From: Azospirillum halopraeferens DSM 3675
Lineage (GTDB): Bacteria > Pseudomonadota > Alphaproteobacteria > Azospirillales > Azospirillaceae
NCBI RefSeq assembly: GCF_000429625.1
Contig: NZ_AUCF01000010.1
Coordinates: 124,001 to 188,000, forward strand
Length of the DNA: 64,000 nt
Direction of reading: 5' to 3'
Shown here: piece after piece, positions 18,718 through 28,214 of the stretch
How positions within the stretch are numbered: position 1 is the first letter of the stretch
How the letters are laid out: every line of letters begins with the position of its first letter
Notes under the pieces: generated by a model
What the model saw: the letters and a program-made list of their open reading frames with translations, nothing else
The model's database searches: none
Told to the model about the DNA's origin: nothing
Position numbers and translations under genes: made by a program

Positions 18718-19996
18718 GGCCGTCCTCGCGCTGTGGTGCGGCGTTGCCCCGGCCGGCGCGCTGGTGCTGATCGCCGTGGCGCGGCAGGACTGGCTGTCGG
18801 CGGTGCCGGCCGTGGTCGTGCTGGGGGTGCTGGCCGGCGCCCTGCTGGCCCTGCGCCGCACCGGGCGGAGCATCGCCCGGGCCGCGGCCGTCTGCGAGGC
18901 GGCGGCGCGCGGCGATCTCTCGGCGCGGGTGCTCGGCATCCGCGGCCATGGCGACATCGGGCGCCTGCTGCGCAACATCAACCGCCTGCTCGACCTGACG
19001 GAGGCGTTTTGCAAGGAGGCCGACGCGGCCATGCAGAGCGCCTGCGCCCGGCGCTACCACCGCACCATCCTGGCCACCGGCCTGCGCGGCGACTTCGCCC
19101 GTCATGCCGCCACCATCAGCGGCGCGCTGGAGCAGATGCGCGCCCGCGACGACGAGGCCATCCGCTTCGCGGAGGAGAACGTCCGCGGCGTCCACCGGAC
19201 GGTGAGCGGCGCCGTCGCCCGCCTGCGTGACAACGCCGCGCGTCTTGCCGACAACGCGGGGGCCGCCGTCCACGACGCCATGACCGCGGCGGCGGGCGCC
19301 CGGCAGGCGATGTCCAGCGCGCAGGCGGTGGCCGCCGCCGCCGACCGGCTCCACGCGTCCTTCGGAGAGGTGGACCGGCAAACCGTGGCCGCCACCGCCA
19401 TCACGGGCGACGCCGCGGCGCTGGCCGGGCGCACCGACGGCACCGTCGCCGAACTGTCGGAGGCGGCCGGGCGCATCGGTGACGTGGTGGAACTGATCGA
19501 GGAGATCGCCGCCCGTACCAACCTGCTGGCGCTGAACGCGACCATCGAGGCCGCAAGGGCCGGCGAGGCGGGCAGGGGCTTCGCCGTCGTCGCCAACGAG
19601 GTCAAGGGACTGGCCAACCGGACGGCCCTCGCCACCGCGGAAATCGCCACCCATGTCCGCCGCATGCGCGCCGTCGCCGACGATGCCGGCACGGCCCTGC
19701 GCGCCATCGGCGACACCATCGGCCGGATCGGGCAGACGTCGGCGGCGGTGGCCGGGGCGGTGCAGCAGCAGACGAGCGTGACCGCCGACATCACCCGCAG
19801 CGCGGGCGAGGCGGCGTCGGGTGCCGGGGCCGTCACCGCGGCGATCGGCACGGTGCACCGCGCCGCCGAGCAGACCGACGCGGCGGTCAACGGCATTGCC
19901 GCCGCCACGGCCGATCTGGCCCGTCAGGCCGAAGCCCTGGACGGCCAGATCGACGCGTTCATCGCCGGCCTGCGGGCGGTGCAGGGTGCTGCTTAG
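18692..19996 (+). CDS. Methyl-accepting chemotaxis protein, partner of Aer-like PAS protein
   Basis: Chemoreceptor of 434 residues. Two membrane segments close to the N terminus (about 8-27 and 33-52) are joined by a very short loop, so there is no periplasmic sensor. A HAMP-like region with GDLSARV follows, then helical sequence and the signalling hairpin tip [21 protein letters not shown], which contacts CheA and CheW. With no ligand domain of its own, it probably reads its signal from the PAS protein encoded just upstream and overlapping. The stop overlaps the convergent DUF2892 gene by 4 bases. Confidence 0.9.
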   Translation: MTGLSSVSRAVLALWCGVAPAGALVLIAVARQDWLSAVPAVVVLGVLAGALLALRRTGRSIARAAAVCEAAARGDLSARVLGIRGHGDIGRLLRNINRLLDLTEAFCKEADAAMQSACARRYHRTILATGLRGDFARHAATISGALEQMRARDDEAIRFAEENVRGVHRTVSGAVARLRDNAARLADNAGAAVHDAMTAAAGARQAMSSAQAVAAAADRLHASFGEVDRQTVAATAITGDAAALAGRTDGTVAELSEAAGRIGDVVELIEEIAARTNLLALNATIEAARAGEAGRGFAVVANEVKGLANRTALATAEIATHVRRMRAVADDAGTALRAIGDTIGRIGQTSAAVAGAVQQQTSVTADITRSAGEAASGAGAVTAAIGTVHRAAEQTDAAVNGIAAATADLARQAEALDGQIDAFIAGLRAVQGAA

Positions 19997-20196
19997 TTGA
20001 ACGCCACGCCCGGCTTGGCGCCCAGCTTCTTCAGGATCATCGCCGCCGGGCAGAAGCCGGTGAAGGCGGCCTGCAGCATGTTCAGGCCGACGAAGGCGGT
20101 CAGGTAGAGCCAGTAGACGCTGTGCACCTGCGACAGTGCGACGCTGAGCAGGATCATGGTCCCGGCGAAGGCGAACATGATGCGGTCGATTGACAT
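19993..20196 (-). CDS. DUF2892 family inner-membrane protein
   Basis: Protein of 67 residues with two hydrophobic segments ([18 protein letters not shown] and [18 protein letters not shown]) and the family motif [13 protein letters not shown]. The same membrane module forms the C terminus of the YgaP rhodanese. It lies 18 bases after the ArsR/BigR-like regulator gene on the same strand, an arrangement frequent in sulfide-responsive operons. Its function is unknown; the conserved Cys in GFCP could carry a persulfide, which is only an inference. Confidence 0.85.
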   Translation of the reverse strand: MSIDRIMFAFAGTMILLSVALSQVHSVYWLYLTAFVGLNMLQAAFTGFCPAAMILKKLGAKPGVAFN

Positions 20197-20214
20197 GGGG
20201 CAGGGACTCCGGAG

Positions 20215-20538
20215 TCAGGGGGTGTCATCGGCGGAGCCGGGGGCCGGCACGCAGTAAAGGCCGGAGAGAACGCCGATCAGCGCCTCCACGTCCGTGCTGG
20301 CCAGCGAATAGTGGATGGTCCGCGCCGTCCGGCGTGTCGCCACCAGCCCGTCCGCCCTGAGCCGTGCCAGGTGCTGCGACAGGGCCGATTGGCTCAGCCC
20401 GACGAGTGCGGCCAATTCGCCCACCGTCTTTTCGCCGGCCTCCAGTTGGCAGAGGATCATCAGGCGGCGTTCGTTGCCCATCGCCCTCAGAAGCCGAGCC
20501 GCCTTCCAGGCGTTGCGTTCCAGCTCCGCGATATTCAT
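20215..20538 (-). CDS. ArsR-family repressor, BigR/SqrR-like persulfide sensor candidate
   Basis: Winged-helix regulator of 107 residues. The recognition helix is in VGLSQSALSQHLARLRADGLV. Two cysteines, C30 (RLMILCQLE) and C96 (SGLYCVPAP), are 66 residues apart. As I recall, this is the same spacing as the C41-C107 pair that forms the tetrasulfide switch in SqrR/BigR. There is no ArsR metal motif ELCVCDL. It heads a two-gene operon with a DUF2892 protein and is divergent from an RND efflux pair. A 35-base palindrome covers its start codon, suggesting autorepression. An open extension upstream of the ATG runs through the palindrome and is rejected. Confidence 0.88.
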   Translation of the reverse strand: MNIAELERNAWKAARLLRAMGNERRLMILCQLEAGEKTVGELAALVGLSQSALSQHLARLRADGLVATRRTARTIHYSLASTDVEALIGVLSGLYCVPAPGSADDTP

Positions 20539-20565
20539 GCTTGCTAAATTAGCAACAATGAATAT
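20531..20565. promoter_or_regulatory. 35-bp near-perfect palindromic operator between arsR-like gene and RND operon
   Basis: The outer arms ATATTCAT (20531-20538) and ATGAATAT (20558-20565) and the inner TTGCTAA-A-TTAGCAA (20541-20555) share one centre at 20548; only two base pairs break the symmetry. The left arm contains the ArsR-like start codon (minus strand). The site is strikingly AT-rich in a very GC-rich genome. It fits an operator for the ArsR-like dimer controlling both divergent units. Confidence 0.8.
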
Positions 20566-20611
20566 ATGGGTCAAGCGGAAACCCTGACCCTCCGCTCGAG
20601 GGAGCTTCGAG

Positions 20612-21655
20612 ATGACCGACCCCACCGTCCCGTTCCGACCCCTGTCCGGTGCCCCGGCACTGGCCCTGCTGATGGCCCTGGCGCTCGCCCTCGTACCGGG
20701 GCATGCCGCCGCCGCCGAGGGTCGCGCCACCGTGGAGCGCCGTGACGTCGACGACCTGAAGGCCGTCTTCGCCACGGTGGAAAGCGTGCGCCAGGCGACG
20801 GCGCGAGCGCGAATCACCGGCACCGTCCGCGCGCTCGACGTGGTGGAGGGGGACCGGGTGGAGGGCGGGCGGGTGCTCGCCACCGTTGAGGACCCCAAGC
20901 TGACCCTGCAGCTCACGGCCCTGGACGCCCGGCTGCGGTCCCTCGACGCCCAGCGCCGCCAGGCCGAGGTGGAGATGGAGCGGGCCCGCTCCCTGCGCGC
21001 CAGCGGCACCGGGTCACAGGCCCGGCTGGACGATGCGCAGACCGCGCTGGACGTGCTGGTGGCCCAGGTCGCCGCCGCGCAGGCGGAGCGGTCGGTGCTC
21101 GAACAGCAGCTTGCCGAGGGGGCGGTGCCGGCGCCGTCGGACGGGCGGGTGCTCGCGGTCAAGGTGGTGGAAGGCAGCGTGGTGATGGCGGGCGAGCCGG
21201 TTGCGGTCATCGCCACCGACCGTTACGTGCTGCGCCTGCACCTGCCGGAACGCCACGCCCGCTTCATCCGCGCCGGCGATGCGGTGCTGGTCGGTGCGCG
21301 GGGCCTCGGCGGCGGGCCGGACGGCGGGGCGGAGCACCTGGGCGCCGGCACCGTCCATCGGGTCTATCCGGAGCTGGAGCGGGGCAGCGTGGTGGCCGAC
21401 GTGGAGGTCGCCGGCCTTGGCGACTACTTCGTCGGCGAGCGGGTGCGGGTCTTCGTGGCCACCGGGACGCGGCCGGCGCTGGTGCTGCCGGAGGGGTATG
21501 TGGAGCGCCGGTTCGGGCTGGAGATGGTGACGCTGGACGACGGCACCCGCACCGTCGTGCAGACCGGCCGGGCGCTGCCGGCCACCCCCGGCGGCGTCGG
21601 CGGGGTGGAGATCCTGTCCGGGTTGCGGCCCGGTGACGTCGTGGTCCGTCCGTAA
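20612..21655 (+). CDS. RND efflux periplasmic adaptor (membrane fusion protein)
   Basis: Periplasmic adaptor of 347 residues with a Sec-type signal segment at about 15-37. The biotinyl-lipoyl halves are TGTVRALDVVEGDRVEGGRVLA and APSDGRVLAVKVVEGSVVMAGEP, flanking a coiled coil (about 95-165, KLTLQLTALDARLRSL through ERSVLEQQL). Beta-barrel and membrane-proximal regions follow. It links the inner-membrane pump encoded 23 bases downstream to an outer-membrane channel not present here. It is probably controlled by the palindrome upstream. Confidence 0.9.
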   Translation: MTDPTVPFRPLSGAPALALLMALALALVPGHAAAAEGRATVERRDVDDLKAVFATVESVRQATARARITGTVRALDVVEGDRVEGGRVLATVEDPKLTLQLTALDARLRSLDAQRRQAEVEMERARSLRASGTGSQARLDDAQTALDVLVAQVAAAQAERSVLEQQLAEGAVPAPSDGRVLAVKVVEGSVVMAGEPVAVIATDRYVLRLHLPERHARFIRAGDAVLVGARGLGGGPDGGAEHLGAGTVHRVYPELERGSVVADVEVAGLGDYFVGERVRVFVATGTRPALVLPEGYVERRFGLEMVTLDDGTRTVVQTGRALPATPGGVGGVEILSGLRPGDVVVRP

Positions 21656-21678
21656 CGACCCTGAAGAAGGAGACCGCC

Positions 21679-24600
21679 ATGTCCCCGGGCCTGTCCGGTG
21701 TGCTGACGCGCACCTTCATCCGCTCGCCGCTGACGCCGCTGCTGCTGCTCGCCTCCATCGTGGTGGGGCTGGTCGCCCTGAACGGCCTGGCGCGCGAGGA
21801 GGAGCCGCAGATCTCCGTCCCCATGGTGGACATCCACGTCCGGGCCGACGGGCTGAAGGCGGAGGACGCGGTCGAACTGGTCACCAAGCCCCTGGAAGAG
21901 ATCGTCAAGGGCATCGACGCCGTCGAACACACCTACAGCCAGACCTCCGACGACCGCGTCATCGTCACCGCGCGCTTCGACGTCGGCACGGACTCCGACG
22001 ACGCCATCCTGCGGGTGCACGAGAAGATCCGCGCCAACATGGGCCGCATCCCGCTGGGCATTCCCGAACCGCTGATCGTCGGGCGCGGCATCAACGACGT
22101 GGCCATCCTGACGCTGACCCTGGCCCCCCGGCCCGACGCGGCGGCGCGCTGGGACGACAACGCGCTGCACGCCGTCGCCGACGAGCTTCTGTCGGAACTG
22201 ATCAAGGTCGACGACGTGGGCCTGACCTACACGGTCGGCGGCCGGCCCGACCAGATCCGCGTCGAGCCGGATCCGGAACGCCTCTCCCTGTACGGCATCA
22301 CCCTCAACCAGCTCGTCGACAAGGTGGCCAACGCCAACCGCTCCTTCGTGCTGGGCCCGGTGCGGGCGGACGGCGGGATGCGCACCGCCGTGGCCGGCCA
22401 GACCCTGCAGGGCGTGCCCGACATCGGCCTGCTGCTGCTCACCGCCCGCGACGGCCGGCCGGTCTATGTGAAGGACGTGGCCAACGTGGTGGTCGGGGCG
22501 GCCCCGCCGGACCGGCGGGTCTGGCACATGGTGCCGGATGGGCAGGGCGGGCTGACCGCCGTGCCGGCGGTCACCCTGGCGCTGGCCAAGCGGGCCGGGG
22601 CCAACGCCGTCACCATCGCCGGGGCGGTGCTGGACCGGCTGGAACTGGTGCGCCACCGCCTGCTGCCGGCGGAGGTGGAGGTGGTGGTCACCCGCAACTA
22701 CGGCGAGACGGCCAACGAGAAGGCCAACGAGCTGCTGTTCCACCTGGCGCTGGCCACGGTGTCCATCGTCATCCTGGTCACCGCCGCCATCGGCTGGCGC
22801 GAGGGGGTGGTGACCTTCGTGGTCATCCCCACCACCATCCTGCTCACCCTCTTCGCCTCGTGGCTGATGGGGTACACCATCAACCGCGTCAGCCTGTTCG
22901 CCCTGATCTTCTCCATCGGCATCCTGGTGGACGACGCCATCGTGGTGGTGGAGAACATCGACCGCCACTGGTCCATGAACGACGGCCGCCCGCGCGTGCG
23001 CGCCGCCATCGAGGCGGTGGCCGAGGTCGGCAATCCCACCATCATCGCCACCCTGACGGTGATCGCGGCGCTGCTGCCGATGATGTTCGTGTCCGGTCTG
23101 ATGGGTCCGTACATGAGCCCCATCCCGGCCAACGCGTCGGCGGCCATGCTGTTCAGCTTCTTCGTCGCCATGGTGCTGACGCCCTGGCTGATGGTGAAGC
23201 TGCGCCCCGGCGGCGGTGCCGGAGAGACGGGCCCCGCCGGCCACGGCGGTCGCGACAGTCCCGCCGGCCATGACGGCCATGACGGGCACGGGTCCGGGGG
23301 CTGGCTGGCCGGCGCCTACCGCGCGGTGGCGACGCCGCTGGTGGCGACCCGGGCGCGGGCATGGCTGTTTCTTCTGACGGTCGGCGTGGCCACCCTGGTG
23401 TCCATGGTGCCATTCTACACCCGCGACGTCGCGGTCAAGCTTCTGCCCTTCGACGACAAGTCGGAACTGCAGGTGGTGATGGACCTGCCCGAAGGCGCGT
23501 CGGTGGAGGACACCGAGCGGGCCCTGCTCGCCGCCGCCCGCGCCCTGGCCGACCTGCCGGAGCTGGCCCACATCCAGGTCTACGCCGGCACCTCCGCGCC
23601 CTTCACCTTCAACGGGCTGGTGCGCCACTACTACCTGCGCGACCAGCCGGAGCTGGGCGACCTTCAGGTCAACCTGGCCCCCCGGCACGACCGCGCCCGC
23701 GCGGGCCATACGGTGGCGCTGGAGGTGCGGGAGCGGCTGGCAGCCCTGTCCTTCCCCGAGGGCACGGCGGTGAAGGTGGTCGAGGTGCCGCCGGGGCCGC
23801 CGGTGCTGGCCACCCTGCTGGCGGAGGTGTACGGCCCCGACGCGGAAACCCGCCGCGCCGTGGCGGCGCAGGTGCGCGCGGCCTTCGAAGCGGTGCCCTT
23901 CGTCGTCGATACCGACGACAGTTTCGGCCGGCCGGCGGAGCGGCTGCGCTTCGCCCTCAACCAGGACAACCTGGAGTTCTTCGGGGTCGAGGAGGAGGCG
24001 GTCTACGACACCTTGCGCGCCCTGATGGGGGGCGTGCCGGTGGGCTACTCCCACCGCGGCGCCGGGCTTGACCCCGTGGAGATCGCGGTGCGGCTGCCGG
24101 AATCCGACCTGCACCTCAGCGAGCGGCTGATGGCCACGCCGGTGCCGGGGCGCGACGGCACGGCGGAGCTGGGCGACCTCGTCCGCGTCACCCGGGAACC
24201 GGCGTCCTTCCCGCTGTTCCGCCGCGACGGCCGCTTCGCCGAGATGGTGATGGGCGAGCTGGCCGGCGCCTACGAGGCGCCGATCTACGGCATGCTGGCG
24301 GTGACCGAGCGCATCGGGGCCATGGACTGGTCCCGCTTCGGTCTGGACGGTCCGCCCGCGATCAGCCTGTACGGCCAGCCGGAGGACGAGTCCGTCGTCT
24401 CGCTGCTGTGGGACGGGGAGTGGGAGATCACCTACGTCACCTTCCGCGACATGGGTGCGGCGTTCGCCGTGGCCATCCTCGGCATCTACCTGCTGGTGGT
24501 GGGTCAGTTCGGCAGCTTCAAGCTGCCCCTGGTGATCCTGGTGCCGGTGCCGCTGACGCTGATCGGCATCGTCGCCGGGCACTGGATGTTCGGGGCGGCG

Positions 24601-24966
24601 TTCACCGCCACTTCGATGATCGGCTTCATCGCCCTGGCCGGCATCATCGTGCGGAACTCCATCCTGCTGGTGGACTTCGTCCGCCACCTGCGGGAACGGG
24701 GGGTGCCGGTCCGCCGTGCGGTCATCGAGGCCGGGGCGATCCGCTTCAAGCCGATCCTGCTGACGGCGCTGGCAGCGATGATCGGGGCCGCCTTCATCCT
24801 GACCGACCCGATCTTCCAGGGGCTGGCCATCTCGCTGCTGTTCGGGTTGATGAGTTCGACGCTGCTCACCGTGCTGGTGATACCCGCCATCTACGTGGTG
24901 CTGCGCGACGATGAACGGCCCGGCGATGCGGCGGCACCGCCGGTCAGCGCCGGGACGGCCGCCTGA
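21679..24966 (+). CDS. RND efflux transporter permease
   Basis: Inner-membrane proton-driven pump of 1095 residues in the AcrB/MexF superfamily. It shows an N-terminal membrane segment, two large periplasmic loops and two groups of membrane helices. The proton-relay helix contains GILVDDAIVVVENIDRHW, the paired acidic residues of RND pumps. IALAGIIVRNSILLVDFVRH marks the second repeat. Between the two halves (about residues 513-540) lies a Gly/His/Asp-rich insert containing GHDGHDGHG in the cytoplasmic loop, which could bind metal. The substrate is unknown; control by a persulfide-type repressor would suggest a role under sulfide stress. Confidence 0.92.
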   Translation: MSPGLSGVLTRTFIRSPLTPLLLLASIVVGLVALNGLAREEEPQISVPMVDIHVRADGLKAEDAVELVTKPLEEIVKGIDAVEHTYSQTSDDRVIVTARFDVGTDSDDAILRVHEKIRANMGRIPLGIPEPLIVGRGINDVAILTLTLAPRPDAAARWDDNALHAVADELLSELIKVDDVGLTYTVGGRPDQIRVEPDPERLSLYGITLNQLVDKVANANRSFVLGPVRADGGMRTAVAGQTLQGVPDIGLLLLTARDGRPVYVKDVANVVVGAAPPDRRVWHMVPDGQGGLTAVPAVTLALAKRAGANAVTIAGAVLDRLELVRHRLLPAEVEVVVTRNYGETANEKANELLFHLALATVSIVILVTAAIGWREGVVTFVVIPTTILLTLFASWLMGYTINRVSLFALIFSIGILVDDAIVVVENIDRHWSMNDGRPRVRAAIEAVAEVGNPTIIATLTVIAALLPMMFVSGLMGPYMSPIPANASAAMLFSFFVAMVLTPWLMVKLRPGGGAGETGPAGHGGRDSPAGHDGHDGHGSGGWLAGAYRAVATPLVATRARAWLFLLTVGVATLVSMVPFYTRDVAVKLLPFDDKSELQVVMDLPEGASVEDTERALLAAARALADLPELAHIQVYAGTSAPFTFNGLVRHYYLRDQPELGDLQVNLAPRHDRARAGHTVALEVRERLAALSFPEGTAVKVVEVPPGPPVLATLLAEVYGPDAETRRAVAAQVRAAFEAVPFVVDTDDSFGRPAERLRFALNQDNLEFFGVEEEAVYDTLRALMGGVPVGYSHRGAGLDPVEIAVRLPESDLHLSERLMATPVPGRDGTAELGDLVRVTREPASFPLFRRDGRFAEMVMGELAGAYEAPIYGMLAVTERIGAMDWSRFGLDGPPAISLYGQPEDESVVSLLWDGEWEITYVTFRDMGAAFAVAILGIYLLVVGQFGSFKLPLVILVPVPLTLIGIVAGHWMFGAAFTATSMIGFIALAGIIVRNSILLVDFVRHLRERGVPVRRAVIEAGAIRFKPILLTALAAMIGAAFILTDPIFQGLAISLLFGLMSSTLLTVLVIPAIYVVLRDDERPGDAAAPPVSAGTAA

Positions 24967-24997
24967 TCGCCGTCCGTGCGGGCCGGCCGCGAATGTT

Positions 24998-25029
24998 ACA
25001 GGGGGGAGGCGGTCATTCACCTCCCCTGT
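24998..25029 (+). terminator. Hairpin after RND operon
   Basis: ACAGGGG...GAGG (24998-25009) pairs with CCTCCCCTGT (25020-25029) with two unpaired G. It lies 31 bases after the pump stop, with a T-containing but weak tail. Possible terminator. Confidence 0.4.
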
Positions 25030-25114
25030 GTGTTGCGATTTTGCAAAAATCCGGCAATAATCACAAAAGGGAGAAAACGCTCCATACAACGGTTACAAAA
25101 AAGCGGCGGACGCA

Positions 25115-26509
25115 ATGGACAGCACGTTCGAAAACCGGTCGTATCTCATAGCGGATATTGCGGCGGAAGCAGGGACGCTGGGCATCGAAATAGCCGACGT
25201 GGCCGGTCACGTTGAAGATGTCAGTGGTCGAATCAACCGCCAGGCTGAAGTCTTCTCGCAATTGCGGGAGACCGGTGCCAAGATGGCGTCGAGCACGCAA
25301 CGTATTGCTGCGGCGTCGTCCGTTGCCCGTACTGTAACCGAGCGGGCGCGCCGGGAGGTGGAGTCTTCCCACGACCAGGTGCAGCAATCGCTGACGGACA
25401 TCCACGCCCTGGTGGCCGCCGTGGGCGGTATTGAAACCCAGATCACCGGCCTGCGCGAGGCGCTGGACCGGGTCGGGCGTGTCGCCAAGGAAATCTACGC
25501 CATCGCCAAGCAGACCAACCTGCTGGCCCTGAACGCCACCATCGAGGCGGCGCGCGCGGGCGAGGCGGGGCGGGGTTTCGCGGTGGTGGCGGGCGAGGTC
25601 AAGGCCCTGTCCACCAAGACCAGCGAGGCGACGGCGGAAATCGACGCCACGCTGAAGTACCTGAACGAGCAGGCCCAGCGCCTGATGGTGGAAAGCTCCG
25701 CCAGCGCCGTGAAGGCGCGCGCGGTCAACGAGGGCACGACGGCCATCGGCCAGGTGATCGACACGGTCGGTCGCGCCATGAACGAGTTGCACATCGAAAC
25801 CGATAAGATCGACCATGCGTCGGCCGACATCGCCGCCGACTGCGACGAGCTGGGTCGGGAAATCTCCGACCTGGCGGTTGGCGTGCAGCTTTCCAACGAG
25901 AACCTGGGGCAGGCGCGCGACCGCATCAACAACCTGCTGGGCATGGGCGAGCGCCTGATCGGCATCACCGCCGAACTGAACGTGGAGACGGTGGATACGC
26001 CGTACATCCGCAAGGCGCGGGAAGCCGCCGCCAGGATCGCCGCCGCCTTCGAGGACGCGGTCGGACGCGGCGAGATTGCCGAACAGGACCTGTTCGACCG
26101 CAACTACCAGCCCATCGCGGGAACCGACCCGCAGCAGATGATGACCCGTTACACCGCATTCTGCGACCGCGTCCTGCCGTCGATCCAGGAGCCGGTGGCC
26201 GGCAGCGACGAGCGTGTGGTGTTCTGCGTGGCGGTCGACACCAACGGCTACCTGCCCACCCACAACGCACGCTTCAACCAGGCCCAGCGCCCCGGAGATC
26301 CCGTGTGGAACGCCGCCCACAGCCGGAACCGACGCATCTTCAACGACCGCGTGGGCCTGGCCGCCGGCCGCAACGTGAAGCCGTTCCTGCTGCAGACCTA
26401 CCGCCGCGACATGGGCGGCGGCACCTACGCCCTGATGAAGGACGTCTCCGCCCCCATCATGGTGCGCGGGCGCCACTGGGGCGGCGTGCGGATCGCCTAC
26501 AAGGTCTGA
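25115..26509 (+). CDS. Soluble methyl-accepting chemotaxis protein with C-terminal Cache-like sensor
   Basis: Chemoreceptor of 464 residues with no membrane segment. An N-terminal coiled coil leads to the signalling tip [20 protein letters not shown] at about residues 130-150, followed by more coiled coil. The C-terminal region (about 300-464) holds a sensor-like domain with [26 protein letters not shown] and [20 protein letters not shown], resembling Cache/PAS-type ligand domains placed after the signalling module. It is probably a cytoplasmic receptor monitoring an internal state. It has its own promoter region in the AT-rich 148-base gap upstream. Confidence 0.9.
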   Translation: MDSTFENRSYLIADIAAEAGTLGIEIADVAGHVEDVSGRINRQAEVFSQLRETGAKMASSTQRIAAASSVARTVTERARREVESSHDQVQQSLTDIHALVAAVGGIETQITGLREALDRVGRVAKEIYAIAKQTNLLALNATIEAARAGEAGRGFAVVAGEVKALSTKTSEATAEIDATLKYLNEQAQRLMVESSASAVKARAVNEGTTAIGQVIDTVGRAMNELHIETDKIDHASADIAADCDELGREISDLAVGVQLSNENLGQARDRINNLLGMGERLIGITAELNVETVDTPYIRKAREAAARIAAAFEDAVGRGEIAEQDLFDRNYQPIAGTDPQQMMTRYTAFCDRVLPSIQEPVAGSDERVVFCVAVDTNGYLPTHNARFNQAQRPGDPVWNAAHSRNRRIFNDRVGLAAGRNVKPFLLQTYRRDMGGGTYALMKDVSAPIMVRGRHWGGVRIAYKV

Positions 26510-26516
26510 AGGCTCC

Positions 26517-26556
26517 GCCTTCGCCCTCCCGGTCCGATGATCGGGAGGGCGAAGGC
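26517..26556. terminator. Bidirectional terminator between convergent genes
   Basis: Perfect 15-bp inverted repeat: 26517-26531 with 26542-26556, 10-base loop. It lies between the stop of the soluble chemoreceptor and the stop of the convergent ybjQ-like gene, so it can end both transcripts. Confidence 0.7.
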
Positions 26557-26558
26557 GC

Positions 26559-26879
26559 TTATCCCAGGCGGACCGCGGTGCCGTTGACCGACACCATCAG
26601 CATGCCGTTCTCCTTGCCCAGCACCTCGTAATCCACGTCCACGGCGACGATGGCGTCGGCGCCCAGCACCCGCGCCGCCTCGGCCATGTCGGCGAAGGCC
26701 GCCTCGCGCGCGTCGCGCAGGGCGTTCTGATAGCCGCCGGCACGGCCGCCGATGATGTCGCGTATGCCCGAGAACAGGTCCCGGAAGACGTTGACGCCGA
26801 GAATCGCCTCCCCGGTGACGACACCCAGATAGGCGACGACCCGGCGGCCTTCGACGGAATCGGTGGTGGTGATCAACAT
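26559..26879 (-). CDS. YbjQ family protein (heavy-metal-binding domain, DUF74)
   Basis: Protein of 106 residues, matching the usual length of this family. Characteristic stretches are [25 protein letters not shown]-like [34 protein letters not shown] and the terminal [13 protein letters not shown]. Members form pentamers; their function is not established. The ATG giving MLITTTDS is used, since the upstream in-frame extension is not conserved-looking. Confidence 0.92.
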   Translation of the reverse strand: MLITTTDSVEGRRVVAYLGVVTGEAILGVNVFRDLFSGIRDIIGGRAGGYQNALRDAREAAFADMAEAARVLGADAIVAVDVDYEVLGKENGMLMVSVNGTAVRLG

Positions 26880-27006
26880 GGTCCTTCTCCGTGGCGCAAA
26901 TCCCTCGCCGGCACATGGCATCGAAGCGTGAGCACGGCAACCCTGGCGCTCGACGGCTTAAACGTTATATGGAAGCGAGACAAAACCAAATGCCGGAGAG
27001 CGCCCC

Positions 27007-27447
27007 ATGCCGTCGCGTCGATCCGAAACCGTCGGATACCTCGCCAGCTTTGCCGGACGCCTCTTTATCCGGGCGCTGGAGCGCCGCATCCAGCCCCACG
27101 GGCTCTACCCCGGACAGCTCCCGCCCCTGCTGTGCCTGTGGGAGCGCGAGGGCATCAGCCAGGCCGAGCTGTGCCGGCTGGTCCAGGTGGAGCAGCCCAC
27201 CATGGCCAACACCCTCAACCGCATGGAGCGCGACGACCTGATCCGCCGGTTACCCGATCCGCGGGACCGGCGCCGGGCGCTGGTCTATCTCACCGACCGC
27301 GCCCGCGCCCTGGAGGAGCCGGTCATGAAGGCGACCGAGCTGGTCAACGCCCTGGCCACCGACGGGCTGAGCGGGGATGAGCGGGAGGAGTTCCGGCGGC
27401 TGATGGACAAGCTGGTGGAGAACCTGGAACGCGATTCGGAATCCTGA
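27007..27447 (+). CDS. MarR family transcriptional regulator
   Basis: Winged-helix regulator of 146 residues. The DNA-binding part reads GISQAELCRLVQVEQPTMANTLNRMERDDLIRR followed by the wing PDPRDRRRALVYLT, both typical of MarR. Helices at either end form the dimer. It is divergent from ybjQ and upstream of the S24-like regulator gene. The ligand and targets are unknown. Confidence 0.93.
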   Translation: MPSRRSETVGYLASFAGRLFIRALERRIQPHGLYPGQLPPLLCLWEREGISQAELCRLVQVEQPTMANTLNRMERDDLIRRLPDPRDRRRALVYLTDRARALEEPVMKATELVNALATDGLSGDEREEFRRLMDKLVENLERDSES

Positions 27448-27565
27448 CGGGATGTTGGTGCGAATCCGCATCGGTGTCCGGCCGGAACGGGTTGCTCCGC
27501 AGGAACGGCTTGCGATTTCGCATTGATCCGCCATTCTCCGCGCCGGTGGCGGGGGGAGGTGCGGC

Positions 27566-28201
27566 ATGGACGGGACACGGCAGGCGTTGCTGCGCTGGAT
27601 GACCGGCGTGATGGAGGCCCGCGGCTGGAGCGCGCGGGCGTGGGCGCAGGCGGCCGGGGTGACGGCCAGCAACCTGACCCGTTTTCTGCACGACCCGCGG
27701 ACCGGCAGCCTGCCCGGCACCGACACCATCGGCCGTCTGGCGCGCGCCGCCGGGGCGGAGCCGCATTTCCTCGACGACAGGCGGTTTCCCCGGCTGTGCC
27801 GCGTGCCGGTGCTGGAGCGCGACCAGGCCGTCGCCGTGCTGGCGCTCGGCCGCCGGGCGGCGGAGGTGTACGTGGCCGACCGGTTGCGCGACGGCGGCCC
27901 CTGCGTGCCGGTCGACCGCCCGGTGTCGCGCCGGGCGTTCGCTCTGCGCGTCGGGGCGCGGACCCTGAACGCCGCCGGCATCCTGCCCGACGACCGTGTG
28001 GTGCTGGAGCCCGCGGACGAGGTGGAGCCGCGCGCCGGCGACGTGGTGATCACCGTGGGCGACGACGGGGTGTGCGGCTACCGCTATCACCCGCCGTTCC
28101 TGGTGCCCGTCTCCACCGACCCGGACTGCGGTCCGACCGCCCTCGACCGCGCCCGGCTGGCCGGTGTGGCGATGCAGGTCGTCCGGCCCCTGCGCGGCTG
28201 A
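27566..28201 (+). CDS. CI/LexA-like regulator with degenerate S24 domain
   Basis: Protein of 211 residues: an N-terminal helix-turn-helix (about 17-60, AWAQAAGVTASNLTRFL) and a C-terminal S24 fold (about 110-211). In S24 repressors the self-cleavage Ser sits in a G-D/N-S-M motif and the Lys about 35-40 residues later. Here the matching text is GARTLNAAGILPDDRVVLEP, with Arg in the Ser position, and the Lys region reads CGYRYHPPF without Lys. It would therefore not autocleave in the LexA manner. It converges with the CbiX gene. Confidence 0.78.
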   Translation: MDGTRQALLRWMTGVMEARGWSARAWAQAAGVTASNLTRFLHDPRTGSLPGTDTIGRLARAAGAEPHFLDDRRFPRLCRVPVLERDQAVAVLALGRRAAEVYVADRLRDGGPCVPVDRPVSRRAFALRVGARTLNAAGILPDDRVVLEPADEVEPRAGDVVITVGDDGVCGYRYHPPFLVPVSTDPDCGPTALDRARLAGVAMQVVRPLRG

Positions 28202-28214
28202 CGGCGCGCCGGCG

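Noticed and set aside
21424..25089. Open frame of over 1200 codons antisense to the RND genes
   Set aside because: Its product is rich in His/Gln/Arg/Gly with no domain, as expected for the complement of a GC-rich gene; the plus-strand genes have full family motifs.
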